From: Saprospiraceae bacterium
Lineage (GTDB): Bacteria; Bacteroidota; Bacteroidia; Chitinophagales; Saprospiraceae
Direction: 5' to 3'
NCBI GenBank assembly: GCA_016710265.1
Contig: JADJJL010000006.1
Location: forward strand, 434,001 to 498,000
Length of the DNA: 64,000 bases
Shown: piece by piece, positions 8,465 through 16,213 of the stretch
How positions within the stretch are numbered: position 1 is the stretch's first letter
How the letters are laid out: the number at the start of each line of letters is the position of its first letter
Notes under the pieces: model-generated
Databases searched by the model: none
What the model was told of the DNA's origin: nothing
What the model saw: the letters and a program-made list of their open reading frames with translations, nothing else
Program-made: the position numbers and the translations under genes

Positions 8465-9289
8465 TTAAAATAACCAATTTAATCCAATGCCCAATCTTGG
8501 ACCTAATCGCATATGAATATCCGCTAAAAGATCAAATATTAAATTCTTTCTAAATAATATCCCGGTTCCAAATGAGAAGCTTCCTGAAGTCTTCGCTCCA
8601 AATCGAATCTGCAATCGTTTAACAATCTGATATTCTACTCCAAGATGTGCATCAGGATCGAGTGTTCCTGATTTTTGCCCTCCAAAATACAATTGTAATC
8701 CTTTGGATGGCTGATAACACAACCCTAATCTATAATCGCTTTGAAATCTGGTTCCTTTTTGAATTTCTATTGGAATGGGATTCCTCAATAAAACCGCCAT
8801 GGTAAGTTGTGGAAACAATTGGGTCTGAATCCCAATTTCCGGGATAAGTCCTAAAGCATTTTTGGATTCAGGAAACTGTTTTGAAATCATAGAAAGACCA
8901 ATTCCAAGAGAAGAATGTTCGCCTAATTTTTGTCCAAAATTAACGCCTGCCAAAAATTCATTTAAATGTGTTGAACCTTCTCGCTGTAGGATTATTCCAA
9001 TCCCTTGTTTCGGACTTAACTTAAAACTGGAATGCAAACTAACAAAGGATAGTTCGCTGGTTCTAATATAAGGATGAGAAATAAGACCCACCTGATGAAA
9101 ATCGGTTAAAGCAGCGTGGGCAGGATTGTTAATGGCAGAAGTTGGATTTAAAGTAACTACACCAGTTTGTGAAAGCGCATTGGCTCGGATGTCGCCGGAT
9201 TGGTTTAAGATGGAATATTGCGCAAATGCAGAAATTTGGTATAAAAACACCAAAACTAAAATACAAAATTTTGTAAGCCAAGTTCCCAT
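8465..9289 (-). CDS. Outer-membrane beta-barrel protein, PorV/PorQ-like
   Basis: 274 aa with a signal peptide (residues 1-23, cut near AFA-QYS) and a barrel of alternating hydrophobic strands ending in a C-terminal aromatic (GIGLNWLF), typical for BAM-dependent insertion. The phrase RANALSQTGVVTLNPTSAIN followed by NPAHAA recalls the start of PorV/PorQ/FadL-type proteins. PorV shuttles T9SS cargo at the outer membrane, but this protein is smaller than PorV and could be another member of the superfamily. It is convergent with bshB1 (18 bp gap) and stands alone. Confidence 0.65.
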   Translation of the reverse strand: MGTWLTKFCILVLVFLYQISAFAQYSILNQSGDIRANALSQTGVVTLNPTSAINNPAHAALTDFHQVGLISHPYIRTSELSFVSLHSSFKLSPKQGIGIILQREGSTHLNEFLAGVNFGQKLGEHSSLGIGLSMISKQFPESKNALGLIPEIGIQTQLFPQLTMAVLLRNPIPIEIQKGTRFQSDYRLGLCYQPSKGLQLYFGGQKSGTLDPDAHLGVEYQIVKRLQIRFGAKTSGSFSFGTGILFRKNLIFDLLADIHMRLGPRLGIGLNWLF

Positions 9290-9356
9290 ATTGAGAGGCT
9301 AAATTAAGCCTTAATTATAAATGGAATCCATTATTCCATAATTTTTAAAATTAAAT

Positions 9357-9364
9357 TAGTTTTG
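9357..9364 (+). promoter_or_regulatory. Candidate -7 promoter box (TAGTTTTG)
   Basis: Exact TAnnTTTG match 23 bases before the HerA-like ATG. A small palindrome (TGGAAT-CCATT-ATTCCA, about 9321-9337) lies where a regulator could bind. Confidence 0.45.
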
Positions 9365-9387
9365 TACCTTAATTACGGAGAAAGATT

Positions 9388-10935
9388 ATGAAAGAAAAAT
9401 TTGCGGAGGATATTGCCCAATCCTATACTTTTAAAGGAGATTCGATCTTTTTGGGTTGTGGATTTTATGATCATCAGGTAGATCCGAAAGCCAGGGTTTT
9501 CTTGCCATTGAAGATGTTTAATAGACACGGATTGATCGCTGGAGCGACCGGAACAGGTAAGACAAAAACGCTGCAAGTAATCGCGGAGCAGCTTTCCAAG
9601 AAGGGAGTTTCCTCTTTACTTTTGGACATCAAAGGAGACTTAAGTGGAATCGGCGCAGAAGGTGTTGACAACCCTAAAATTCAAGAAAGGCATCAGATTT
9701 TAGCTGAGCCATGGAATGCAAAATTAAATACCGTTGAATTTTTAACCATCAGCGACCAACCCGGTACTCGATTAAGAGCCACGGTGTCAGAATTTGGTCC
9801 AGTGCTTTTGTCTAAGATTTTGGGATTAAATGATACTCAACAAGGAGTTGTCGCATTAATCTTTAAATATTGTGATGATAGAGCATTTCCGCTTTTGGAT
9901 TTGGAAGACTTAAAAAAAGTATTGCAATACATTTCCAATGAAGGAAAGGAAGAAATTATCAAGGAATTTGGAAGTGTTTCATCTACCTCAGTTGGCACTA
10001 TTTTACGGAAAATCATAGAATTGGAGCAACAAGGCGCCGCTATTTTTTTTGGAGAGAGGAGTTTTGAAGTTGAAGATTTGGTGAGAACAGATCGTGAAGG
10101 AAATGGAATGATTAGTATTCTAAGAGCGGTGGATATTCAGGATAAACCAAAGTTTTTTAGTACTTTCATGTTGCAAATATTGGCAGAAATATATTCTAAA
10201 TTTCCTGAGGCGGGAGATCTGGATAAACCCAAACTTGTGTTATTTTTGGATGAGGCCCATTTATTGTTTGAAGAAGCCACTCCAGCTTTAATGGATCAGA
10301 TGACGACCATTATTAAATTGATAAGATCTAAGGGCATCGGAGTTATTTTTATAACTCAAAATCCGATTGACATTCCTGCAGAAGTTTTAAGCCAATTGGG
10401 TCTTAAAATTCAACATGCACTTCGGGCTTTTACTGCAAAAGATCGTAAAGCCATTAAGCAAGCCGCAGAAAATTATCCTGAGACCGAATATTATGATGTT
10501 TCACAAATCATTACTGAGCTTGGGATTGGAGAAGCCTTGGTGACAGCCCTCAGTGAGAAAGGCACACCTACAGCCTTGGTGCATGCCATGTTAAGAGCAC
10601 CGGAATCAAGAATGGATATATTGACTGATTCTGAAATTCAAAACTTGATCAGAAAATCTGAAATTGCGGATTATTATAATGAAACCATTAATCGGGAAAG
10701 TGCAGAAGAAATATTGTCAAAGAAACTGGAAGAATTAAGAGAGTCCATGCCAGATGAACCAGAATCAAGAGGCCGATCCGCACATCCTGAAAAATCAACT
10801 GTAGAAAAGGTATTGGGAAGCACTACTGCAAGATCTCTTGGCAATACGGTGGTAAGAGAAGTAACCAGAGGTTTGATGGGAATGTTGGGTATTAAAACCA
10901 GAGCCACTACACGAAAAAAAACAACTTGGTTTTAG
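9388..10935 (+). CDS. HerA/DUF853-type helicase-like ATPase
   Basis: 515 aa P-loop ATPase of the HerA/FtsK superfamily, DUF853 (YjgR) family. Walker A is GATGTGKTKT at residues 52-61, Walker B is LVLFLDEAHLLFEEA near 278-292, and the sensor strand GVIFITQNP is near 316-324. The C-terminal about 70 residues are charged and then basic (RGLMGMLGIKTRATTRKK), like other DUF853 proteins. Its cellular role is unclear; YjgR is not essential. The gene is monocistronic and convergent with ung. Confidence 0.86.
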   Translation: MKEKFAEDIAQSYTFKGDSIFLGCGFYDHQVDPKARVFLPLKMFNRHGLIAGATGTGKTKTLQVIAEQLSKKGVSSLLLDIKGDLSGIGAEGVDNPKIQERHQILAEPWNAKLNTVEFLTISDQPGTRLRATVSEFGPVLLSKILGLNDTQQGVVALIFKYCDDRAFPLLDLEDLKKVLQYISNEGKEEIIKEFGSVSSTSVGTILRKIIELEQQGAAIFFGERSFEVEDLVRTDREGNGMISILRAVDIQDKPKFFSTFMLQILAEIYSKFPEAGDLDKPKLVLFLDEAHLLFEEATPALMDQMTTIIKLIRSKGIGVIFITQNPIDIPAEVLSQLGLKIQHALRAFTAKDRKAIKQAAENYPETEYYDVSQIITELGIGEALVTALSEKGTPTALVHAMLRAPESRMDILTDSEIQNLIRKSEIADYYNETINRESAEEILSKKLEELRESMPDEPESRGRSAHPEKSTVEKVLGSTTARSLGNTVVREVTRGLMGMLGIKTRATTRKKTTWF

Positions 10936-10969
10936 TGTGAGAAAATGAAGGGCAATATTATATATGGCA

Positions 10970-11649
10970 TTAATCATTTTCTTTAATTTCCCAATCGATG
11001 GGCGTTTTTTGTTGCTCAGTTAAAAACTGATTTGTTTTAGAGAAATGATGATTATTGAAAAATCCAGTTCCTGCCAAAGGAGAGGGATGTGGGCTTTCTA
11101 ATATCAGATGTTTGGATGGGTCAATTAGAATTTTCTTGGACTTTGCAAAATTGCCCCAAAGCAGAAATACCAAACCCTGTTTTTGCTCACTCAGCAAACT
11201 TATAACACGGTCTGTAAAAATATGCCATCCAATTGTTTTATGAGAATTGGGCTTGTCTTTTTCCACGGTTAAGGATGCGTTTAGCAATAAGACACCCTGG
11301 TTTGCCCAATGACTTAGATCGCCGTGCATTGGGATCTTGCAGCCCAAATCCTGATGCAGTTCTTTAAATATATTTTTCAAAGAGGGTGGTCGAGGAATTC
11401 CATTGGGAACAGAAAAGCAAAGTCCCATGGCTTCACCCGAACCATGATAGGGATCTTGACCTAAAATGATTACTTTTACCTGGTCCCAAGGTGTGAGATT
11501 AAAAGCATTGAAAATCAATGGACCGGGAGGATATATTGCCTTACCATTTTTTTTAAAATCTATTAAGCCAGCTTTTATTTGTTTGAAGTAATCTTTTCAA
11601 ATTCCGATTGGAGCTGCATTTTCCAACCATTTTCGATCTTTACTTCCAT
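10970..11649 (-). CDS. ung: Uracil-DNA glycosylase, frameshifted
   Basis: Family 1 UDG that removes uracil from DNA. The water-activating loop GQDPYHG, the HPSPLA DNA-intercalation loop (ESPHPSPLAG) and the LLWG strand are present. The longest open frame starts only at a TTG at 11518 and lacks the N-terminus. One base out of frame, upstream codons give MEVKIENGWKMQLQSEFEK and then DYFKQIKAGLIDFKKNG leading into IYPPGPLIFNAFN, exactly as in other UDGs. One base is missing from the T-run at 11594-11597 (A-run on the coding strand). Restored length is 226 aa. Again a homopolymer indel. Confidence 0.92.
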
Positions 11650-11720
11650 TTTTATATTGTTAAATAATTGTGCGCCAAGTTGGTTAAAATCCGTAACTTC
11701 AACCTCTAAAATAGATCGAC

Positions 11721-13796
11721 ATGAAGAAAATATTACAATTAATTCTTTTTTCAAGTATAATAACACCCTTTTTCTTAGATGCACAGCCTTCCAAGTTATG
11801 GTCCAAATCTTATGGAGGAAATGCGGGCGAGTATTCAACAGATGGCTTAGTGTATGACGATAGCTTAATTTTGGCGGTAGGCAGGTCTGGTTCCGTCGGA
11901 ACCAAAGGCTTAGACGATGCCGCACTTTGTTTTTTTAATAAAAATGGTGGACTGAATCATATTAAAACATTTGGATCTCCCTCAAATGATGTATTCAATG
12001 GAGTTAGTAAAATGCCCAATGGAAGATTAATTTGCGCAGGAAATGCCAATGGACAAGGTGCAGATGTTTCGGTGCAATATGGTCTTTTGGATGGTTGGAT
12101 GCTCATGTATGATCCTGTTACTAAGACCAAAATATGGGAAAAGAACTATGGTGGGTCCAACAATGACCAAATCAATGACGTGAGTTTTTTAGAAACCGGT
12201 AGAATTATTTTTGTGGGCGCTACCCGTTCGACAGATAGAGATTTAACAGCTAACAAAGGAGGATTTGACATTTTGATAGGTACAGTGGATGAAAACGGGG
12301 CAATCACAAGAATGCGGAATTTTGGAGGAACCAGAGAAGATATCGCAAGAAAAATTGTCAATGCAGGAGGAGGAGAATTTTGGGTTACGGGTGAAACTCA
12401 ATCTTCAGAAGAAGGTGATTTTAATGGATTAAAGAACAATGGCGGACGAGATATCTTTTTAATGAAGTTCAACAGAAATACTTCATTGTTAAAAACAACC
12501 ATCTACGGGAGTCTTGGGGATGATTTGGTGGGGGACATGGTCGTTCTGAAAGATGGGTCACTTATTATAGCTGCAACCATTAATGGGGGAGGAGGAGATA
12601 TAGATACCACCTATGGGTCTAAGGACGTTTTTGTTATGAAATTGGATTCGGATGGCAAAATAGTTTGGAAAACCACCATTGGAGGTACAGGAGAAGATGA
12701 AATTGCAGATATGGCATTAACATCCGAAGAGGAAATTATATTATTGTGCAACTCAGCTTCAGCCGATGGAGCATTTCCTGTCAATTATGGGGAAAAGGAC
12801 ATTAATATTTTAAAGTTGGACAAAAATGGTCAATTGTTATGGAGTCAAAATTATGGAGGAAGAAGGGGTGAAACAGCAGGGTCACTGGTCATTGATCCTG
12901 ATAATCTTATATACACCATCAATGCAAGCTTTAGCATAGACAGAGATCTTGATCCAAGCAATACAAACACACCCAATTTTTGGGTTCTTAATTTATACGA
13001 ATGCCCTTTAATTGAATCAGAGGTCATTCATGAGATCTGCATTGATGATACGATATTAGTGAATGGTAAGCCTTATTATTTAGGAAATGATACGGGTTTG
13101 GATACATTGGTAGGTGCATCTTTCAGGGGTTGTGACTCTATGGTTCAAGTCAAAGTTTATTTTAATTCACCATCTACTGAGTTTTTAAGAGATACATTTT
13201 GTGACAACGGCACTGCAAATTACAATGGAATTCAATTTGATAAAAACAAAAGAGACCATGTTTTTAGCCTGACCAACCAATACGGTTGTGATAGTAGCCT
13301 CATTGTAAATCTTCATTTTACGGATCCTATTTCCATAAAAGACACCATTATTACCCATGACAATGGCTCGGGAAACGGCAGAATACAAGCAACTATACAA
13401 GGTGGAACCAGCCCTTATATTTATGATTGGAGCAATGGATTTTCCAGCTCCCAAATCGTCAATTTAGTTGCGGGAATTTATACTCTAACAGTCACAGATT
13501 CAAAGGGATGTGTGGAGATGTTTAGGTTTACAGTGAGATCAACAGTAGCTTCTAATGATCAATCTCAATTTATTTTAAAGTACTATCGACATCAGGATAC
13601 ATGGTATTTTGAAAGTGAGGATGGTATAAAGAGTATAAGCATCATGAACATAACAGGTCAAATTTTGCATCAAGTAAGTTCAAATCAGAACAGGATTGCA
13701 GTTTCTGTGGATGATTTACCCCAAGGTTTGTTAATAGCCGTCGTAAAAAATAGCCATGGAAATCAACAAATCGTAAAATTTGTCAATACAAAATAG
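11721..13796 (+). CDS. Large secreted protein with beta-propeller-like repeats, SprB repeat and T9SS sorting domain
   Basis: 691 aa with a signal peptide (residues 1-22, FLDA-QPSK). Residues about 28-400 hold six or seven related repeats with phrases such as W.KNYGGSNND, NFGGTREDIA, TIYGSLGDDLVG and NYGGRRGETAG, each preceded by a hydrophobic strand; this pattern is like delta-60/SBBP beta-propeller proteins. Near 540-600 is a SprB repeat (GTSPYIYDWSNG, then LVAGIYTLTVTDSKGC). The last about 75 residues are a T9SS sorting domain. SprB is the Flavobacterium gliding adhesin, so a surface adhesin or envelope-associated role is likely. It is divergent from ung. Confidence 0.8.
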   Translation: MKKILQLILFSSIITPFFLDAQPSKLWSKSYGGNAGEYSTDGLVYDDSLILAVGRSGSVGTKGLDDAALCFFNKNGGLNHIKTFGSPSNDVFNGVSKMPNGRLICAGNANGQGADVSVQYGLLDGWMLMYDPVTKTKIWEKNYGGSNNDQINDVSFLETGRIIFVGATRSTDRDLTANKGGFDILIGTVDENGAITRMRNFGGTREDIARKIVNAGGGEFWVTGETQSSEEGDFNGLKNNGGRDIFLMKFNRNTSLLKTTIYGSLGDDLVGDMVVLKDGSLIIAATINGGGGDIDTTYGSKDVFVMKLDSDGKIVWKTTIGGTGEDEIADMALTSEEEIILLCNSASADGAFPVNYGEKDINILKLDKNGQLLWSQNYGGRRGETAGSLVIDPDNLIYTINASFSIDRDLDPSNTNTPNFWVLNLYECPLIESEVIHEICIDDTILVNGKPYYLGNDTGLDTLVGASFRGCDSMVQVKVYFNSPSTEFLRDTFCDNGTANYNGIQFDKNKRDHVFSLTNQYGCDSSLIVNLHFTDPISIKDTIITHDNGSGNGRIQATIQGGTSPYIYDWSNGFSSSQIVNLVAGIYTLTVTDSKGCVEMFRFTVRSTVASNDQSQFILKYYRHQDTWYFESEDGIKSISIMNITGQILHQVSSNQNRIAVSVDDLPQGLLIAVVKNSHGNQQIVKFVNTK

Positions 13797-13814
13797 TAAA
13801 AGCCATTATATTTG
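13779..13814 (+). promoter_or_regulatory. tRNA-Arg promoter (TTTG and TATATTTG)
   Basis: TTTG at 13779-13782 and an exact -7 box TATATTTG at 13807-13814, 24 bases apart. It lies about 115 bases upstream of the tRNA and overlaps the end of the preceding gene. Confidence 0.5.
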
Positions 13815-13836
13815 CGCCTCATTTTGAGGTTTTGTT

Positions 13837-13864
13837 CATTATACCAACTTAAAATTGTATAATG
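13837..13864. terminator. Palindrome CATTATAC/GTATAATG
   Basis: Perfect 8-bp inverted repeat around a 12-base loop between the SprB-repeat gene and the tRNA. It could be a terminator or processing hairpin; there is no T-tract, so the role is uncertain. Confidence 0.35.
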
Positions 13865-13930
13865 ATATAAAATTGGAGGTCAAAGAAAGAGTTGCTCAAT
13901 CGCTCTCGCTTTCACTCTCACTCAGATTTC

Positions 13931-14004
13931 GGTCTCGTAGCTCAGCTGGATAGAGCATCTGCCTTCTAAGCAGAGGGTCTCAGGTTCGAATCCTGACGGG
14001 ATCA
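13931..14004 (+). tRNA. tRNA-Arg (anticodon TCT)
   Basis: A complete 74-nt cloverleaf: acceptor GGTCTCG pairs with CGGGATC, the D-arm is GCTC...GAGC, the anticodon loop contains TCT between CT and AA, and the T-arm is TCAGG-TTCGAAT-CCTGA. CCA is not encoded. It is the 5' anchor of the GIY-YIG repeat array: the bases TCCTGACGGGATCACACAGG after the T-loop recur at the start of each downstream unit. Confidence 0.96.
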
Positions 14005-14009
14005 CACAG

Positions 14010-14033
14010 GGGGCTGAAATAGCCCCTTTTTTT
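14010..14033 (+). terminator. tRNA/GIY-YIG leader terminator hairpin
   Basis: GGGGCT-GAAAT-AGCCCC followed by seven T: a textbook intrinsic terminator. The U-run is immediately followed by the ATG of the first GIY-YIG gene. The same hairpin precedes copies 2-4 (about 14370, 14729 and 15089). Confidence 0.85.
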
Positions 14034-14276
14034 ATGTATAAGGTATATGTAATCAAGAGTATTAATTTTGATTGGATTTATGTAGGAATGACCACCGACA
14101 TAGAGAGAAGATTGCATGATCATAACTTGGGATACAATAAAAGCACAAAAGCAAAAGCTCCATATTCAGTATTATTTGTAGAGGAGTATCCGGATTCATT
14201 AAGTGCAAGAAATAGAGAAAAGTTTTTAAAAACTACGGTTGGTAAACGATTTATAAGGAAGAATTTTGTTAAATAA
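14034..14276 (+). CDS. GIY-YIG nuclease, copy 1
   Basis: 80 aa single-domain GIY-YIG endonuclease (UPF0213/URI type). The two strands of the motif are VYVIK (residues 4-8) and IYVGMT (15-20). The catalytic Arg is R25 or R26 in DIERRLHDHN and the metal-binding Glu is E62 in SARNREKFLK. There is no DNA-binding domain, so target choice must come from the core or a partner. The ATG directly follows the U-run of the tRNA terminator, with no visible promoter or ribosome site, so expression probably needs read-through from the tRNA. Product identical to copies 2 and 3. Confidence 0.92.
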   Translation: MYKVYVIKSINFDWIYVGMTTDIERRLHDHNLGYNKSTKAKAPYSVLFVEEYPDSLSARNREKFLKTTVGKRFIRKNFVK

Positions 14277-14279
14277 AAT

Positions 14280-14364
14280 GAGGGGTCTCAGGTCTAACTG
14301 GCGTCAGCCAGGTAGATTCGAACCTGTCTAACTGGCGTTAGCCAGGTAGATCCTGACGGGATCA
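14280..14364 (+). repeat. tRNA-Arg 3' fragment split by two hairpin elements, junction 1
   Basis: Reads GGGTCTCAGG (the tRNA variable/T-stem region), hairpin H1 at 14293-14316, TTCGAACCTG (T-loop), hairpin H2 at 14327-14350, then TCCTGACGGGATCA (T-stem and acceptor 3' strand). Each 24-nt element has arms TCTA/TAGA and CTGGC/GCCAG around a GTCA or GTTA loop. Confidence 0.88.
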
Positions 14365-14393
14365 CACAGGGGGCTGAAATAGCCCCTTTTTTT

Positions 14394-14636
14394 ATGTATA
14401 AGGTATATGTAATCAAGAGTATTAATTTTGATTGGATTTATGTAGGAATGACCACCGACATAGAGAGAAGATTGCATGATCATAACTTGGGATACAATAA
14501 AAGCACAAAAGCAAAAGCTCCATATTCAGTATTATTTGTAGAGGAGTATCCGGATTCATTAAGTGCAAGAAATAGAGAAAAGTTTTTAAAAACTACGGTT
14601 GGTAAACGATTTATAAGGAAGAATTTTGTTAAATAA
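14394..14636 (+). CDS. GIY-YIG nuclease, copy 2
   Basis: Second tandem copy, encoding the same 80 residues as copy 1 and identical in the DNA as far as I can read, with the same terminator hairpin directly before its ATG. It is preceded not by a full tRNA but by only the last 14 bases of one, so any transcript must come from the upstream tRNA promoter through two terminators, or from an unrecognised promoter. Confidence 0.92.
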   Translation: MYKVYVIKSINFDWIYVGMTTDIERRLHDHNLGYNKSTKAKAPYSVLFVEEYPDSLSARNREKFLKTTVGKRFIRKNFVK

Positions 14637-14639
14637 AAT

Positions 14640-14724
14640 GAGGGGTCTCAGGTCTAACTGGCGTCAGCCAGGTAGATTCGAACCTGTCTAACTGGCGTTA
14701 GCCAGGTAGATCCTGACGGGATCA
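14640..14724 (+). repeat. tRNA-Arg 3' fragment split by two hairpin elements, junction 2
   Basis: Same structure as junction 1: H1 at 14653-14676, T-loop piece, H2 at 14687-14710 and tRNA 3' end at 14711-14724. Confidence 0.88.
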
Positions 14725-14752
14725 CACAGGGGCTGAAATAGCCCCTTTTTTT

Positions 14753-14995
14753 ATGTATAAGGTATATGTAATCAAGAGTATTAATTTTGATTGGATTTAT
14801 GTAGGAATGACCACCGACATAGAGAGAAGATTGCATGATCATAACTTGGGATACAATAAAAGCACAAAAGCAAAAGCTCCATATTCAGTATTATTTGTAG
14901 AGGAGTATCCGGATTCATTAAGTGCAAGAAATAGAGAAAAGTTTTTAAAAACTACGGTTGGTAAACGATTTATAAGGAAGAATTTTGTTAAATAA
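14753..14995 (+). CDS. GIY-YIG nuclease, copy 3
   Basis: Third tandem copy with the same 80-aa product as copies 1 and 2. Its leader differs from the others by lacking one G before the terminator stem, which sets the 359-bp spacing. Perfect identity of three copies points to very recent duplication or gene conversion. Confidence 0.92.
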   Translation: MYKVYVIKSINFDWIYVGMTTDIERRLHDHNLGYNKSTKAKAPYSVLFVEEYPDSLSARNREKFLKTTVGKRFIRKNFVK

Positions 14996-14998
14996 AAT

Positions 14999-15083
14999 GA
15001 GGGGTCTCAGGTCTAACTGGCGTCAGCCAGGTAGATTCGAACCTGTCTAACTGGCGTTAGCCAGGTAGATCCTGACGGGATCA
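14999..15083 (+). repeat. tRNA-Arg 3' fragment split by two hairpin elements, junction 3
   Basis: Same structure as junction 1: H1 at 15012-15035, H2 at 15046-15069 and tRNA 3' end at 15070-15083. Confidence 0.88.
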
Positions 15084-15112
15084 CACAGGGGGCTGAAATA
15101 GCCCCTTTTTTT

Positions 15113-15355
15113 ATGTATAAGGTATATGTAATCAAGAGTATTAATTTTGACTGGATCTATGTAGGAATGACCACAGACATAGAGAGAAGATTGCATGATT
15201 ATAACTTGGGATACAATAAAAGCACAAAAGCAAAAGCTCCATATTCAGTATTATTTGTAGAGGAGTATCCGAATTCATTAATCGCAAGAAATAGAGAAAA
15301 GTATTTAAAAACTACAGTTGGTAAACGATTTATCAGGAAGAATTTTGTTAAATAA
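15113..15355 (+). CDS. GIY-YIG nuclease, copy 4 (diverged)
   Basis: Fourth copy, about ten nucleotide differences from copies 1-3. The protein changes are H30Y, D54N, S57I and F64Y; the motif strands, R25/R26 and E62 are kept, so it still looks functional and the frame has been maintained. It is the copy nearest the native tRNA terminator and the defence island, and probably the oldest insertion. Confidence 0.92.
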   Translation: MYKVYVIKSINFDWIYVGMTTDIERRLHDYNLGYNKSTKAKAPYSVLFVEEYPNSLIARNREKYLKTTVGKRFIRKNFVK

Positions 15356-15358
15356 AAT

Positions 15359-15447
15359 GAGGGGTCTCAGGCCTGTCTGACTGGCGTCAGCCAGGTAGAT
15401 TCGAACCTGTCTAACTGGCGTTAGCCAGGTAGATCCTGACGGGATCA
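15359..15447 (+). repeat. Terminal junction: tRNA-Arg 3' end split by two hairpin elements
   Basis: Differs from junctions 1-3: the first hairpin (15376-15399) is preceded by an extra CCTG and has TCTG rather than TCTA in its arm. The second hairpin is at 15410-15433, then TCCTGACGGGATCA at 15434-15447. The first part coincides with the 36-nt direct repeat found again at 32252. Confidence 0.88.
15365..15400 (+). repeat. Left 36-nt direct repeat bounding the defence island
   Basis: Identical over all 36 bases to 32252-32287. It contains CTCAGGCCTG followed by the 24-nt hairpin element and one more base (T). The two copies enclose the whole accessory region. Confidence 0.85.
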
Positions 15448-15451
15448 CTTT

Positions 15452-15487
15452 AAGGCCTTGTAGGTAATTGATTTACAGGGCTTTTTT
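15452..15487 (+). terminator. Probable native tRNA-Arg terminator
   Basis: Imperfect stem AAGGCCTTGTA / TTACAGGGCTT followed by six T, directly after the last tRNA 3' end. Most likely the original terminator of the tRNA, now displaced about 1.45 kb from the tRNA body by the GIY-YIG array. Confidence 0.6.
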
Positions 15488-15601
15488 ATTTAATATTTCT
15501 GAGATTGATGTAAACAGAGCATTTTCGATGGTAGACTAATGTGTAAACCTACAACCAAATCTTAAATGAAAAACGATTGCTCTGCTTGCATTAATCTCAT
15601 G

Positions 15602-16213
15602 TTAAGCATCGTTCTTATCTTCAATTAATTCAAAAATCAACTCAGTCAATGTAGCTATATCACTCTCAATAACACCTTTCATATATCTTTCGTAAATATT
15701 CTTATTGTCCGGAGGGTTAAGATTCAATGTTAATTCTTTTTCTAATGCTAACAATCTTAAAAACTCTCTTTGTGTTCGTCCGTTTCCTTCTCTAAATGGA
15801 TGAAGGTAATTTACATTGTCTAAAATTTCTGCCAACTTTTCAGCTAAATTCTTTCTGTTGTCTTTTGGGATTTTCTTGAATTCAGATATTAATGTGTCAA
15901 TATGTTTATAAGCGTTGTCAAAATGTGTGGTTGGGAAAAATTGTTTTCCATCTTTGCTTATTTCAACAATCCGTTTTTTACCTGCCCAAACGTAAATGTC
16001 TTGAAATAGATGTCTGTGAATTTCAAATAGATTTTCAATTCCCTTTATCTTTATCGGCATATTGTATAGTTCTTGGAGTCGTTTTGTCACAGCACCGCTT
16101 TCAACAAAAAGTAAGGTATTGAAGTCTGTAATTTCTAGTAGATTTCTTAACAATCCGGATTTTGGGTCATTGTAAGTATAATTAAGATCTATGTATTTAT
16201 ACGAATTAGACAT
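15602..16213 (-). CDS. Fic-family AMPylating toxin
   Basis: 203 aa from the ATG at 16213, which overlaps the antitoxin stop codon (ATGTCTAA). The full Fic motif HPFREGNGRTQR is at residues 138-149, matching HxFx(D/E)GNGRxxR with the catalytic His and ATP-binding Arg pair intact. The beta-hairpin flap is near residues 82-97. Fic enzymes transfer AMP from ATP to target hydroxyls; class I enzymes such as VbhT modify gyrase and topoisomerase IV. There is no N-terminal inhibitory helix, consistent with the separate antitoxin upstream. A longer start at 16231 is possible but less likely. Confidence 0.92.
   Translation of the reverse strand: MSNSYKYIDLNYTYNDPKSGLLRNLLEITDFNTLLFVESGAVTKRLQELYNMPIKIKGIENLFEIHRHLFQDIYVWAGKKRIVEISKDGKQFFPTTHFDNAYKHIDTLISEFKKIPKDNRKNLAEKLAEILDNVNYLHPFREGNGRTQREFLRLLALEKELTLNLNPPDNKNIYERYMKGVIESDIATLTELIFELIEDKNDA

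Larger units (their letters stand above)
14005..15447 (+). repeat. Tandem array of four tRNA-linked GIY-YIG units (~360 bp each)
   Basis: Four direct repeats with start-to-start spacing of 360, 359 and 360 bp. Each unit contains the terminator hairpin, an 80-codon GIY-YIG gene, then a junction made of pieces of the tRNA-Arg 3' half and two 24-nt hairpin elements. Units 1-3 read as identical apart from one G in the terminator of unit 3; unit 4 has about ten substitutions in its gene and a different first hairpin. This implies an old insertion (unit 4) and recent tandem amplification of units 1-3. Confidence 0.93.

Noticed and set aside
11575..11925. 116-aa minus-strand ORF overlapping the ung start
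   Set aside because: Its last 24 residues (starting MEVKIENGWKM) are the N-terminus of Ung in the other frame; the rest is antisense to the SprB-repeat gene.
14005..15447. CRISPR array
   Set aside because: The period is 360 bp, the repeats contain a coding gene and there are no short spacers or cas genes.
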